This document shows positions 12,042 to 23,274 of a DNA stretch of 64,000 bases, piece by piece (positions within the stretch are counted from its first letter, which is position 1; every line of letters begins with the position of its first letter). The stretch lies in contig NW_026570224.1 in NCBI RefSeq assembly GCF_019649055.1, positions 1,550,001 to 1,614,000 of the forward strand, given 5' to 3'. The DNA comes from Paramacrobiotus metropolitanus. Its lineage: Eukaryota > Tardigrada > Eutardigrada > Parachela > Macrobiotidae. Made by a program: the position numbers and the translations under genes. A model generated the notes under the pieces. It saw nothing but the letters and a program-made list of their open reading frames with translations. It was not told where the DNA came from and did not search any database.

Positions 12042-13594
12042 CTCAAATTGCTACAGTAGCTGTCGGACGCTGAAAGCGAGATAAGTAGCGTAGAAATTCA
12101 CTGCAACCGTCTTAGACTTATTTCCTGTAACAAGTTGGATATGCATGATGAATAGTCGGAGTTGGAGAGAGTCGGCAGTGTGGACTGCGCTGAAGAGGAT
12201 TTCCTAATTACGGAAGATAGAAACCGCTAAGATGACAACATGTTCCCGCTTGATTGCTGACAGGTTCGTTTACGAAACGTTTCAGCATGCATCAGAGTAT
12301 ACTTGAATGACGTTCCAGTTCATATCAGACTTCCGCCAACACAAGCACAAAAGCCGCACACAGACGCACGTCTGGACTCTTAATGATTCTGTTAAAGAGG
12401 AAATATTAAACGCCCATCGGCTAAGGAACAAATTTCTCCTTATCGACCCGCTTGTATAATCCAATTGCCGGCACAAATGCAATCCAGCAGAATGGATACT
12501 TGTGCAAATGACAAGTACCATAGGGGCAAAATTTAACATCCAAAACAAATACGCGCACCGAGATCTGTGCTAAATATACAGGGGTCACTTAAGCACAAGT
12601 GACAAGATATGTTCGTGCTTTGTTAATGAATTTTCAACCTGACGAAAGATTTATGTAGTAGCATCCTGTAAGTTGTCTCCTACACAATAACACTTACGAA
12701 GGCGTGGGCTAGGAAGAAGACCTGGTTTGCAAAATTTGAAAGGTGAATCGAAATTCAAATACGATGGTTTTCATGTTCAGATCAATTTTAACGACGAAAA
12801 TCAGCTATATGCAAGAAATATCATTTCTAGAAAATTAAAAAAAATTAAATTAAAAAGACCTGACCCGATCAAGATTATCAACGTAGACAAAAAAACATAA
12901 ATTCTGCAGAAAGGTCTCTATACCTTTGAAAAACTGAAAATGCGCGAGAATCGGCGAGATGCATACGTGTATTGCCGCATGGTAAGTGTAGAAGAACATA
13001 ATCACCAATTTAGCAGCCAGATTACCAGCAATGAACCCCGTTAAATGATACATGTTTCATTAAACTCATCAAATTACATCACGTACACTTAGCCAGTCCC
13101 AGGGAATCAAGAAAGCAGAGCTCAGCGATAGCCAGACGATCCCGGGATTATTGCGCCCTGAGGCGCTGGCAATCCAGCATCTGGCTAGATACCGCTCAAA
13201 GAACACCAATGACACCACATTCAATCAAAGTCAAATCGAACGGGGAATACTTTATTGACATACGTCCAGCTCGGCGCAATGCTGTTGCTTTTTCTTGTCA
13301 TTTATGCATTTGGGCTGGATAAACTGTAGTTGCACAAATATATGACAATCTCCAGCGCTCTATAAATATGTAAACGTATCTATACAGGAAATGTCTCAAA
13401 CTGAGCGAATGTCATCATCACGAGGCGAAACGGAACCCAAAACCAAGTAAGACAGCTCAAAGCCAAATCCACAAACTGCACTAAAACTGCCAGAACTAGT
13501 ATTACAAAAATAAGTAAATCAAAAATGTCTCACATCTAAAAAAACTTTATAGATATCTTAACACAGACAATTTGAGAAGACGGAGTGCCATAAA
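12042..13594. other. Intergenic, no supported gene
   Basis: About 1.5 kb between the first exon of receptor copy 2 and the stop codon of RFT1. It should carry the copy 2 promoter. No frame here has exon borders or motifs that I trust. A stretch near 12420-12545 on the minus strand gives a weak reminder of the receptor Cys-loop exon but with broken frames. Confidence 0.5.
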
Positions 13595-15736
13595 CTATTC
13601 AGCTTTCGTTGACTTTTTCCGCAATAAACCGTACAAAAATGTAATCATCTCCTTTTCCGTTGTCCACAGCACCAACACCATGAAAATCCCCAATATACCT
13701 CCAATAGCAAGAAAACCCAGGAGTCCGACAACGGTAGAAATATCACAGATTCTGCGGAAGAAATACACGACCATAGAAACCACCGCCGCAGCTGCCAGGA
13801 AGCGGCTATTCACCAGTACACCGTGCAAAGGTCGGGATTCCGTGTCTTTGTAGTAAGTGAAAATGAAATGTACGCTGTGAAGTATTCGCAAAGCCATGTT
13901 AAGAATATTCGCCAGAATGAAGCCAACCGGTCCAAACTGTTTGACAAAACTCCAGGAAAACAACAGGAAAGTAGCAGAAAGCGCGACAAGCTTTTGGTTA
14001 TACCTGACACCAAAAGAAATGATAGACAGCGTTTGCGATAAAACGTCATAAACCGACATGAACAATCGAACCAAATTAAGCGAAAAAAAAATTTAATAAC
14101 GAAAGGAAAGTTATCACAAAAACAAAACTCGCGGCTCAAAACAACCGAAACGCAGATTAAAAATAAAGAAGTCAGTACCACAAAACGAAAATACTTCCAG
14201 CCTGAACTATGACAAAAGCCCGTAACGTACAGCCATCCAGTATATCAGTGAACATCCGAATAATGGTAACCAAATAGGACAATGATGATGCTTAAAGCGG
14301 AAATGCTCTTCAGATACACCTCCAGCATTTTAGCTCCGAACTTATCAGATTCCTGTAAACAACGAAGAATACGATTAACACAAGTAAAACGAATTATCAG
14401 TTGCACAAAAAGTGGCAACACGGGACATGCACTGTGAAGCACGAAAGTTCATTTGGTAGTGAGGCGGACATCAGATCAAAGTAGTTATTAATATATTTAC
14501 CGACGGAACTTCTGCCCCACCGGGATCCCGTGACAGCACTTTTGAGAACAGGACATACGCATTTTCTTCAACTTGTTGAAACAATAAACGCGCGACAAGA
14601 GATCCGAGATTATTGACAACATCGTACACTCCCTGTTCAGCGAAAGTCAGCAACTGGAAACAGGACATGATAAACTTCTCGCCTTCCGTCAAAATCTGTT
14701 TCAAAAAGGACTGCCACGTGAAACTCAAAGTCAATTGCCATAATCTCTCCGGGAAGATGGGGGCAGTACGGCTGGGTAAAAAGTCCGCAATGCTGTTGAT
14801 AGGATACTTGATCGCAATCTGATTTGGATGCAACAGTCTTTTGATGTAGTGATAAAATACTATACAGTAGACGAAGGAACCAATCAGATGAGAAACGGCA
14901 AAAATTAAAATTCCATACTGAGGAGCCATAATTATAAGGACGGCATTGATGGAAGACTGGATCGTCATAGAAAGGAATTTAGCCATAATCTACAAAAAAT
15001 CGTAACGGAATGTATTCGACACCTACAGTACATGCGTTGTCGCCAGGCCGGTTAACCGAAAGTATTAAACGACAAAATAATCATGAATGGTAAAAACTTC
15101 AGATTAAAATAGATTTACCCGCAATTTGAGGAACATCATTTCCTGAGCAAGGACATACATCGGTTCGACAGTCATTTCGATAACAGAAGAAAGTCCGTAC
15201 GCAACAACTCCGAATGCGTAAAACGGGGCATCCGGATTCTCCATTAGGAAAATCCACAGCATTGATCCCACGAACGTTAAAAGACACGAGAATACGTTCC
15301 TAGAATAAAGAAAAGACCTGACACAAGTCAGAAAAATTACGTCAAGAAGCGTTAGCACCTACGCAAGCCATATTAAATTGACGGTTTGCTTCCATTCTTC
15401 TGGACGAATATTTCCTGAAGTTGCACGGCGAATTCCTTCACGACACAGGAAAAGTATCGTAGTATGCAGCAATAGCAGACGCACATTGACAATGCCCAGC
15501 AAATCTTTGGAGATGTAGCGCAGAACGAGTCCGTTCAAAGCAAATGTGAGAAACTTGCAGAAGATCTAAACAAGAGACAGCTGATCATTGTTTGGACGAT
15601 AAATTGTAATGTACAGTACTCTAATTGAGTCTTATGTCCATATAATATATAGCTGCATTACCTGTAGGATTATGTGGTAATACGTGGATGTGACGGTCCC
15701 TGAAAAAACCGATGTAAGGTCTTCGGAAACTTCCAT
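13595..15736 (-). CDS. RFT1: RFT1 homologue (lipid-linked oligosaccharide assembly, ER)
   Basis: Multi-pass ER membrane protein of the RFT1/MOP-flippase family, needed for N-glycan precursor (Man5GlcNAc2-PP-dolichol) handling; whether it is itself the scramblase is disputed. Exons (minus): 15736-15662, 15565-15363, 15299-15119, 14989-14501, 14352 to about 14254, and a last exon ending 13595 that begins between about 14074 and 14010. Supporting segments: GNIRPEEWKQTVNLIWLA; VLAQEMMFLKLR at a site where RFT1 has a VLAQ..MF motif; the family hallmark FAEQGVYDVVNNLGSLVARL; and VGFILANILNMALRI near the C-terminus. Oddity: between FGYHYSD and the last exon, the conserved family segment of about 26 residues (LALDIYGG region in RFT1) is not found in an open frame, so that junction is unresolved. 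Total length would be about 490-510 aa, normal for RFT1. Confidence 0.88.
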
Positions 15737-16146
15737 TTTTGCGAGGTAATACCATACAAAAATAGTAGTACCTCTTTTAAATAGTATCGGAAATCGGAAT
15801 ACATATCTATATGTATTGTGTACGTATTGTTGATCTATCGTACGCTAGCGCTTTCGAAAAGGAGAAACCCACAGAAAATTTCTGACAACTCTACGAGCCT
15901 GCACTGCAACCCCAAGTGGGTTGGCAGTTTTATTTATTTTCTGTTGCTGTTTTGCTTTCTCGTGTACACTGTACCGTGTACACTACAGTTCGCAACTTCA
16001 CACTGTATCAGTGTATCCCCACGAGGAACTGCGAAGCTGCGAGGGCTGATAATATCGTAATAATCAAAAAACTCTTTGATCGCTTTGGCTGGTGCGTTTC
16101 GTTGAAAACTGAAGCTGAAGGTGGATCTTTTGTCTAATCTGCCGAC
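15737..16146. promoter_or_regulatory. Shared divergent promoter region (RFT1 / AP-5 sigma)
   Basis: The start codons of RFT1 (minus, 15736) and the AP-5 sigma gene (plus, 16147) are 410 bp apart in head-to-head orientation, so both 5' UTRs and promoters must fit here. It contains a small inverted repeat, GTGTACACTGTACCGTGTAC around 15962-15981. No TATA box in a position I would trust. Co-regulation is inference from orientation only. Confidence 0.6.
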
Positions 16147-16716
16147 ATGGTTTTTGCATTCTTCATAAGCACACTACAAACGGGATCCGCGAAACTGCTT
16201 TATTCCATAGTCTTCGACAAGGATCCTTCTATTAGTGATCGCCAAGATCGTAAGGACATCCTGCAGAAACTATGCAGCAAACTGGTATCCGAGTACGACG
16301 CGGTGAAACGCTACACGAACCGTAATGACGCCGCGGACTATGAACGTCTCAAATCCGACAACGTTCTACCTGAATTCTCTCGAGGCGTGGTGCGTTTGGA
16401 TAAAGGCGAGTACTTCGAGGATGGGAAAATCTTGTTGTGGTTCGCGGCCATCGATTGTGGTTTCGCCTTCGTGCTGCAGAATTGGGAGAGCGTCCACGCC
16501 GCTACGCTGAATATGAAATTGCTTATTCAGAACCTCCAACAGTATACACGGATTATGACGGAGCCTGCGTACTGCATCCTGAAGCCTGAGCGGGTCGAAA
16601 TAGTAGTGCAAAAATCGCTGGCCAACGGTGTGCTGCCGCTGCATACCAGTGCCATGCTCAAGGAGCGTCTTAAGGAATTGGATAAGATTTTCTCCAGACT
16701 GATTAAAGAGAAATGA
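16147..16716 (+). CDS. AP5S1: AP-5 adaptor complex subunit sigma-1
   Basis: Single uninterrupted 189-aa frame with a clear ATG. The N-terminus MVFAFFISTLQTG followed by LLYSIVFDKD matches the sigma-longin start of AP5S1 (remembered vertebrate pattern: MVxAFLIxTL....LYSxVF). The protein also has the RLDKGEYFEDGKILLWFAAIDCGFAF-type mid region and an amphipathic end (LKERLKELDKIFSRLIKEK). AP-5 is a clathrin-independent adaptor on late endosomes and lysosomes that works with SPG11/SPG15 in retrieval to the Golgi. The usual length is about 200 aa, so this looks complete. AP-5 has been lost from Drosophila and Caenorhabditis, so its presence argues against those lineages. The gene shares a 410-bp intergenic region with RFT1. 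Confidence 0.82.
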   Translation: MVFAFFISTLQTGSAKLLYSIVFDKDPSISDRQDRKDILQKLCSKLVSEYDAVKRYTNRNDAADYERLKSDNVLPEFSRGVVRLDKGEYFEDGKILLWFAAIDCGFAFVLQNWESVHAATLNMKLLIQNLQQYTRIMTEPAYCILKPERVEIVVQKSLANGVLPLHTSAMLKERLKELDKIFSRLIKEK

Positions 16717-17245
16717 TGATTGCACGACATAACTGGTGAACTCGCTGGGCAAACTGCATTGTCTGTTAATTATGGTTTTTTATGATTGTTATCTGTGATA
16801 CCCGCTTTCGTTCCATTTACGGACCACTTTCGTTCCAGTTTTCAAGTTTTATATCATATTTTAACAACCCTAACTTCAGCATTAAGTAATCTGGTATGCA
16901 AGTTATAAAATAATAAATTGCAAAATCAACAGAAATAGCTCTGTTGTTGTTAATCGTAATCAGCAAGGGTAAAACGACGGTAATCTGACTTATCAGAGTG
17001 TGGGTGGTTGGATAGCGTCATGCAGCAGTCGATTTTTGAACAATTGTAGAATGCCGAATAGAAAAGCAGCTATGTTCCTTAATTCATACATTTAAGACCT
17101 AGAAGTACAATTATAACGGTTACGAATTTAATTGATTTTTATTTAAATAAACTTGATTTTATTTGTGTCTCCAAAAGCAATCTAATCAGCCCTTAATCGA
17201 TTGAATTCGCGTGCTTGCAAATAAATCCAAGTACGTTCTGTGAAT

Positions 17246-17318
17246 GCCGAAATAGCTCAGTTGGGAGAGCGTTAGACTGAAGATCTAAAGGTCCCGTGTT
17301 CAATCCACGGTTTCGGCA
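17246..17318 (+). tRNA. tRNA-Phe (anticodon GAA)
   Basis: 73 nt including discriminator A at 17318. Acceptor GCCGAAA (17246-17252) pairs with TTTCGGC (17311-17317). The D arm is GCTCAGTTGGGAGAGC, the anticodon stem TTAGA/TCTAA encloses the loop CTGAAGA with anticodon GAA at 17279-17281, and the T arm CCGTGTTCAATCCACGG is perfect. No intron and no encoded CCA, as expected for a nuclear eukaryotic tRNA. The internal A and B boxes are intact, so it should be transcribed by Pol III. Confidence 0.97.
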
Positions 17319-18153
17319 AGTTTTTATTTTTTGAAGGCTTTTTGCTTTGGAGTTTTTCCCGCACGTTAACCTACAGTACTTAAACGCTATTCGTAATGCA
17401 TTTTGGTTCTTCGTAAAATATTTTATTGTGAAAACCTTTTGTAGGTACCTACCGGCTCCACGCGTGCTAATTGAACCAGCGTACAATGTACTAATATCAT
17501 AGTGTAAAGATATATGCCAAGCAGCCAATGTAATATCAATATTTATAGTAATAGATATTTATATTACCTTGGCTCCACAGCAGGGTGTCGGGTGGTAAAC
17601 GTCCCGTACCGTTCTTTTAAAGAAATTATTTTGACGATGAATATTTTAAATTTTCCTTAATTAGCAACTAGCTAGAAAAACAGCTTTGTGCTAGCTCATA
17701 ATAATATCAGAGTAAACTAATGTTATTGTAATAACGGGGAAAACGAAACAATAGTATCGTATTATTCGTATGCATACTTAATTTTTTTGCTTGCAAAATT
17801 AGTAATACATTTAGTATACGGTTTAATAACTGTACAAATACGTGAAATACCTACCTACTTGACAGAAGTGCTTACACTGCTACACGTTCGCTACCTGTTG
17901 CTGTCATAATAATTTTATTCTATCTATACTGTATGTGCAGATACGAGCATGTATGGCGCGCGTATAGTAAATATAGATATTACTTAGTAATACTTACTAT
18001 AAAACGTGTTGGGGAGATGGTTGTGAATACTTACTCGTGAAATCTGATGTCAGCGCGGCACGTGGTTCGCAGCAAAATCGCTTATGGTCCGTTAACACCT
18101 GCACCGCTGTGCGGCTTTATGTGTAATTTATTCTGCCGTGAATTACTGAATTC

Positions 18154-18316
18154 GGCCTCGTCCCGAATTCAAAGCGAATCTCGTTGCGATACAGCAACTC
18201 CACCTCGCGAGGTGGCTTCGCGTACCGTATCTGTAGGCGTGGTCACTGAATACAGCCACCTCGTGCGGTTGAGCAACCGTACCATAGCGAGATTCGCTTC
18301 GAATTCGGGACAAGGC
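18154..18316. repeat. Fold-back inverted-repeat element
   Basis: The left arm starts GGCCTCGTCCCGAATTC at 18154 and the right arm, read in reverse complement from 18316, starts GGCCTTGTCCCGAATTC. The arms continue with AAGCGAATCTCG and end in GAGGTGGC, so about 57-63 bp per arm pair with a few mismatches around a 43-bp loop (18211-18253). It is more GC-rich than its surroundings. This fits a small non-autonomous fold-back element or a decayed palindromic MITE. No target-site duplication is evident. Confidence 0.75.
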
Positions 18317-18492
18317 CTTAGTTGTATGAGCATGTATTTTTGCCCACATTTGATGGTAGCCGTTACCCGTTAGCGCTAGCGATTATTTGCCGCGATGGTT
18401 GTTTAGTTTTTACATACGTAATCCACATTCTACACCACAGTTATTCGTAAGCCAACTGTAAAACTGATTTTTAAAAAGGCTTTTACACAAAA

Positions 18493-19119
18493 ATGCCAAG
18501 AATCGTGGTATTTGGTCCTTCTGGTTCTGGGAAATCCACGTTATCAACAAAGCTGTCTTCAGTGCTGGAGATACCGTGCGTGGAATTGGACGCATTGCAC
18601 TGGGAGCCAGGTTTCATTTCCTCTCCAGCCTTTCTGTCTCGCGTGCAAAAGGCTGTGGAGGAAACGCCCTCTTGGATTGTCGATGGAAATTACAAGGAAA
18701 CCAGACGATTGACGGAAGCACAAATGACCCATGCAGTTTGGTTGAATTTTCCCCTATATATTGTTCTCTATCGTATTTTAAAAAGAACGTTCTGGCGATG
18801 GTGGAGTCAGGAGTTGTTGTGGGGAAAATGCCGGGAATCACTGTCTAGCATATTTTCCATACAGGAAGGACTGATTTATGCCGTTGTCAAGAATTTTAGG
18901 CGACGAATAAGAGAGCATGAAGCGCGAGTGGAACAACTGCGAAGCAGAGGTGTTCACGTATGGATATTCACTTCCACACGCCAAGTTAACAAATTCGTTA
19001 CCTTGACGGAAAACAACAAAGATTTATTCGGTGATTCAAGAAATATTCATGCACCCGATATCGTGACGATCAGCAACATGTTGCTTAAATGTCCACCTTA
19101 TACCGTTAGTTATACGTGA
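18493..19119 (+). CDS. Intronless P-loop kinase-like NTPase (FlaR/adenylate-kinase-like family)
   Basis: 208-aa frame with ATG and no intron. Walker A at residues 8-15 (GPSGSGKS), then the family pattern VELDALHWEPGF (LDAL.W.PG) and WIVDGNYKET (W..DGNY), a hydrophobic strand AVWLNFPLYIVLYRILKR, and near the C-terminus RSRGVHVWIFTSTRQVNKF, matching the family's 'R..k.v.vl.s..ev..f'. These features define the bacterial/fungal group often annotated as 'DNA topology modulation protein' or 'adenylate kinase-like'; the substrate is unknown. Part of the middle (QELLWGKCRESL) reminds me of fungal members. The single-exon structure among intron-rich neighbours and the family's distribution suggest horizontal acquisition, which is inference. 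It converges on the secreted protein gene that ends at 19688. Confidence 0.8.
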   Translation: MPRIVVFGPSGSGKSTLSTKLSSVLEIPCVELDALHWEPGFISSPAFLSRVQKAVEETPSWIVDGNYKETRRLTEAQMTHAVWLNFPLYIVLYRILKRTFWRWWSQELLWGKCRESLSSIFSIQEGLIYAVVKNFRRRIREHEARVEQLRSRGVHVWIFTSTRQVNKFVTLTENNKDLFGDSRNIHAPDIVTISNMLLKCPPYTVSYT

Positions 19120-19519
19120 GATGTGTTGCTTGCACTGACTTGTACTAAACGGCAAACCTTAAGCAGCTTTCTGCGGTATACAGCGGTAAATAGCTTTCTG
19201 AATCATTGAAAGTACTTAATTTCCTAATGCTTTTATACTTCCATAATTTTTATGAAAATTATTTTGAGCAGTGAATTCCTGAGATTGCGGCAATTTTTAT
19301 GTGCTTGATGACAGATATGGTTGCATCGGTACGTCTGTGTGATACCTAAGTACTCCTCGAATGATTCATTATTTCGAATGTGATATAAACCTAATCTGTT
19401 AATTTAATTTTTTTTCATGTGCCCGCGCACATGTCTGGATCGCAATTTATACTTCTACAGCTTCACGCTATCAGAGTGATAATAAACAGTTGCACATAAT
19501 AAACAGTTGCACAGTTGAA

Positions 19520-19598
19520 GCTTGTAATGATTTCATTTTTACTTGAAAAACCCACTAAAGTAGTGGGTTTTTCAAGTAAAAATGAAATCATTACAAGC
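19520..19598. repeat. Long perfect palindrome
   Basis: 38-bp arms (19520-19557 and 19561-19598) with a 3-nt spacer AAG and no mismatch; the core is AACCCACTAAAGTAGTGGGTT. Directly upstream a 17-bp segment is tandemly repeated (19479-19495, 19496-19512). It lies between two convergent genes, the kinase-like gene and the secreted EGF/LDLa gene. As RNA it would fold into a strong hairpin in either 3' UTR. Confidence 0.92.
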
Positions 19599-19687
19599 AT
19601 CCATCGTGTTTCGGGTACTAACAATGGCAAACAATCAACGATGTTATGTACAACTAGCACAGTAATGAAGTCAGTAACCGTTGCCCT

Positions 19688-22608
19688 TTAGCGGCCTGAT
19701 ATGCCATATACCTGCGGCATCTCCATCCCGTTTATGAATCCGCCTAAAAGCGGGGGGCTGAAAAGCGGAAGAGCTCTACCCGGGATGACACTGTCTAAAC
19801 CAAGAGAATTTGCAGCGGCACCGATTGCCGGCTGTGCACCAGTAGCTGTCGGAGAACCTGCGCTATGGCTGGAATCTTGAACAAAAATTTCCGATGGTCT
19901 CAGAGCTTGTATCTGGAAAATGCTGGGATAAAGAGATTGCACCGTAGTCGGCTGTTGTCCTGCAACACGGCATTGCGGGTTGTTTGTAGGCGGTCTTCCA
20001 CTGCAGAAAGCCGTTTCATCCGAACAATCCTAAATAGCAAAACAAATTACTTATCTGCAGTTAGTTGACAAAACAAGTTTTCAGTTTAGCCTATGAAACT
20101 ATGGGGCATAATAGCATATATACATACAAATAATACAATTAATTGGATGTGTTTATTAGCACATAATAATGTTTTAAACGGCTTTTGATAGCAAATTATA
20201 ATTGCCATATGCCGCTTTAACATGTGACCTTTGTACAGGTTTAGTGCAAAACGCGAAACCTGGCCGTGAGCGTTCCAGTGTTTACCAAACCATGCATATT
20301 TAAAAATAATTGTGTTTCTTTCGACTGTAATGGTGCGGATATGAAATAAAAGTTGTATATCTACAGTACTCGTACGTATTATACTGTATAAGAGTATATG
20401 GATTATTATACCTCACAGTCAACTTTGCCGTTGCATAGATCTTCGATAAATAAGCATTTTTTGTAATCACCACAAGGAACTTGATTAGCCGGACAACCTG
20501 AAACGGTAAACCGATAATTAGCTAAACTATTATGCAGTTAAATCTAGAAAAATAATCGAGAATCACTAATTTTGATTTGGGTAGCTGTATCCGCACTTAC
20601 AGATTCCTTCGACTTGTGTTGCAGCTCCTCCACTAAGATCAAGTGAATGCGAACGTCCTTTTGCGTTTGTGTTGCAGCGACATTCATATCCTTCCAATGC
20701 TTTGTCTTTGATGTCGTAGCACTGGGAAGCGGAAGCGGGACCCTGGCAAGGTTTGGCAGCGCAGTTGGCCGGCAGGCACGTTGTACCTGATGCATTTGGA
20801 ATATACGCCCTTCCGTCGGAGAATTTGCCGCAAGCGCACTGGCCTTTGTCTGATTTCTCAGCAATTGCGCAGTAAGAATTCGGAACATCTCTTGAGCAGG
20901 TAAGATCATGTTGGCAGAGTGTGCCGATCCCTAAAAGCAATCATCATGCAATGCATGTAGGATACTCGTATCAGCTACTGCCAGTATCAACTTACGGTAT
21001 GCATTCATGGCTAACGTGACATCAGTAGAATAACAATACTTATAAAACTTAATTACCGTAATTATCGAATTTGCACCTCCCCTATAATAAGCCCCCCTCC
21101 GAAATAAGCCCCCCCCCCCTCCCATAACCCGTTTGAAAAATAGCGCCTCCCCCCGAATTTGCCGCCCAGGGGGGCGCTATTAAATGTTAAATTAAGCGCT
21201 ACAAAATGATAGATATACGGTCATATACCGCAAATTTTTATTCATAATAATTGTTATGATTTGATCAATAAACAGTAGAACAGTCATAAAAATAATGTGA
21301 TGTTATGCTCTAGAATGCTGCTCGCAAGTTGTGAAACTGCAAATACCGCTATCTACTGGGTTCAGTTTCAGTGGAACAGGATGCACAGTCGTTTGAAAAA
21401 TAACGCCCCCTTAGAAATATACCGTTTGAAAAATTGCCCCCGAAATAACGCCCCTCCCCGAAATAAGCCCCCCTCCTCCAAGACCTTTGAACTTTTGCAC
21501 CCCAGGGGTGCAAATTCGATAATTACGGTATTTCAAATTTTAAACTGAATAAATAACGTATTGCACTTACTGACTGTGCAGTTTGGATACAGGCCTCCGT
21601 GTTCACATGCGCATTTGCCGTAGCTTTTCTTTTCCCTTCTTCGAGGCGGATGATCACAAAATGCGCCGGGCACGATAAGTTTGCACACATCAGCTGATTT
21701 TATACAATTGCCTACAAAGCAAGTGATTAAAATTTTTATATATTAAGTGATCACAGAGAAAACAACACTGCAGTTATCCAATTAAATCGGAATCAGTTAG
21801 CTAAGACTGAACCAGCGAATGCGTTTCTGACTTACCGGTCAATCTGACGTATTCAAAAGGAACGCACGTCACAAAATCAGGAAATTCGTTTTCGAACACT
21901 CCCACTATTTGCAAAATAAAAAGTCCCAGTCAGGTCTTATATACTGTATATAAGATTTGCAAATTTATACTGCCATTTCAGCAGGAAGGCAATTATGAAG
22001 GTAATTAGAATGAAGTATGAAGGTAATTAGTAAGACTGACTTTAACTGTGCATTGTGCAAATGCACTTAAAAATTATAAACCTTTAAAATTCGTTTCGAA
22101 ATTCTTACTGGAAATGGTTTTGTCACATTCGCATTTAAGAGTGTTAGGATTGCAAGCTGTGTATGCCAAAGGGCATAATGCTTTCCCATTGGTGCTGTTG
22201 GCTGCGGGGTTACATGGGACACCTTCAACACTTCTCTGCACACGGGAAGATGCCGGACCATTGTAATTTGCAGGGTCATACAAATGCACCAGCCTTTCAC
22301 CATGTATAGTCTGCAAAATTTCTTCACAGTGAAAAACAATGGAAAATATACACACAGATAAAGATATCGGTCAATAATAACATTATATGACCAATAAAAG
22401 TTCATCATAAAAGTTTACCGTAGAGTCAATGTCGTTTTGTTGACGTAAAATGTTTTGTAGTACTGTATATATACGGAAAATATCGATATACGGAAATGCA
22501 CAAGAATACGTACGGTGACAGTGTCACTGCATACGATTTTACAGCTCTTACCAAGATAAATGTGTTAACTTTAACGACGATCAAAACCAAAATCCATATT
22601 AGCTTCAT
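19688..22608 (-). CDS. Secreted EGF-like and LDL-receptor class A domain protein
   Basis: Seven exons (minus): 22608-22552, 22310-22109, 21904-21836, 21711-21571, 20930-20601, 20497-20412, 20029-19688; phases close to 408 aa. The start exon encodes a signal peptide (MKLIWILVLIVVKVNTFIL). Cys-rich EGF-like stretches follow (CPLAYTACNPNTLKCECDK; YGKCACEHGGLYPNC; GYECRCN). One LDLa module is split over the junctions after 20601 and 20412: CPANQVPCGDYKKCL, FIEDLCNGKVDCE, DCSDETAFC. Its Asp/Glu set is the Ca2+ site that binds ligands outside the cell. The tail is about 100 residues, rich in Ala/Pro/Gly, without a transmembrane segment, so the protein is probably secreted. A stop codon at 20544 is avoided by a GTAAGTGC donor just after 20601. 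An inverted-repeat element sits in the intron at 21054-21530. No named orthologue recognised. Confidence 0.82.
21054..21530. mobile_element. MITE-like element with TA ends, copy 1
   Basis: Terminal inverted repeat of about 24 bp: it begins TACCGTAATTATCGAATTTG and ends in the exact reverse complement, CAAATTCGATAATTACGGTA. If TA is the target duplication the element is 21056-21528, as in Tc1/mariner-type insertions. The interior is not coding; it contains repeated C-rich units such as CCCCGAAATAAGCCCCCC and GTTTGAAAAATAGCGCC. It lies inside the fourth intron (by order from the start codon) of the secreted EGF/LDLa gene. The same family recurs at 23275-23820. Confidence 0.85.
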
Positions 22609-23274
22609 TGTTGCGCATAAGTGGCCGTGTTCGAATTTTAACATAAAAATTACAAATCGTTAATTCGCAGTGAAAAATTTTGTAAGGAGACTACTAGGTA
22701 ATTAAATTTGTACTGCAAGCTATGTGTCCAGCATATTACTGTATCTTGTGAGTTTCGAAGTGCAAAAGGTTCGGTCACCCAAAATCGTTACGAATAAGGA
22801 ACTTAAAGCGGGCATTGCTTGGAAATGTTGGCAAAATTCAGCGCCTTCCCTTTCAACTTTGAGCTAATAAAAAATGTTGCATTTCATGAATTGGGGTTCG
22901 CAACTCTACAGAGAAAAAATCCGAAAGAGATCCGTTTCTTCGTACCCTTTCGACTACGTCTACAGCTGATCAGTGAGACCAACAAACCTTTTGTCTGTAA
23001 CTCGTAACTTACAAGGTAGGCACTATGTATTTGGTTTGTACGCACTACCCAACGTAAAACCTTTAACCGGTCGATAGATCCTGCTTGCGTACTTTTAGAA
23101 TTATATTTATTTTATTTTTACGAAATGGCTAGTCGCGGGAGTTTTCTGGTGGAAGGAAATTAAGAGTAAAAAGATATAAAGCACCTAAATACTTTGTATA
23201 TTATGATATCTGTCATGTCATGACAACCCCGGAAATACTGTTAAGTCACCCTTGTACTCGTACATAAAAGTAGA

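Noticed and set aside
12420-12545. Possible relic of a third receptor copy (Cys-loop exon) on the minus strand
   Set aside because: A few codons (IHSAG...YTSGS) resemble the exon of copy 2, but the frame breaks and base identity is poor; chance similarity cannot be excluded.
20544-20600. Reading the secreted EGF/LDLa gene to the TAG at 20544 as its end
   Set aside because: A consensus donor (GTAAGTGC) just before joins in phase to an exon that completes an LDLa module, so the stop is intronic.
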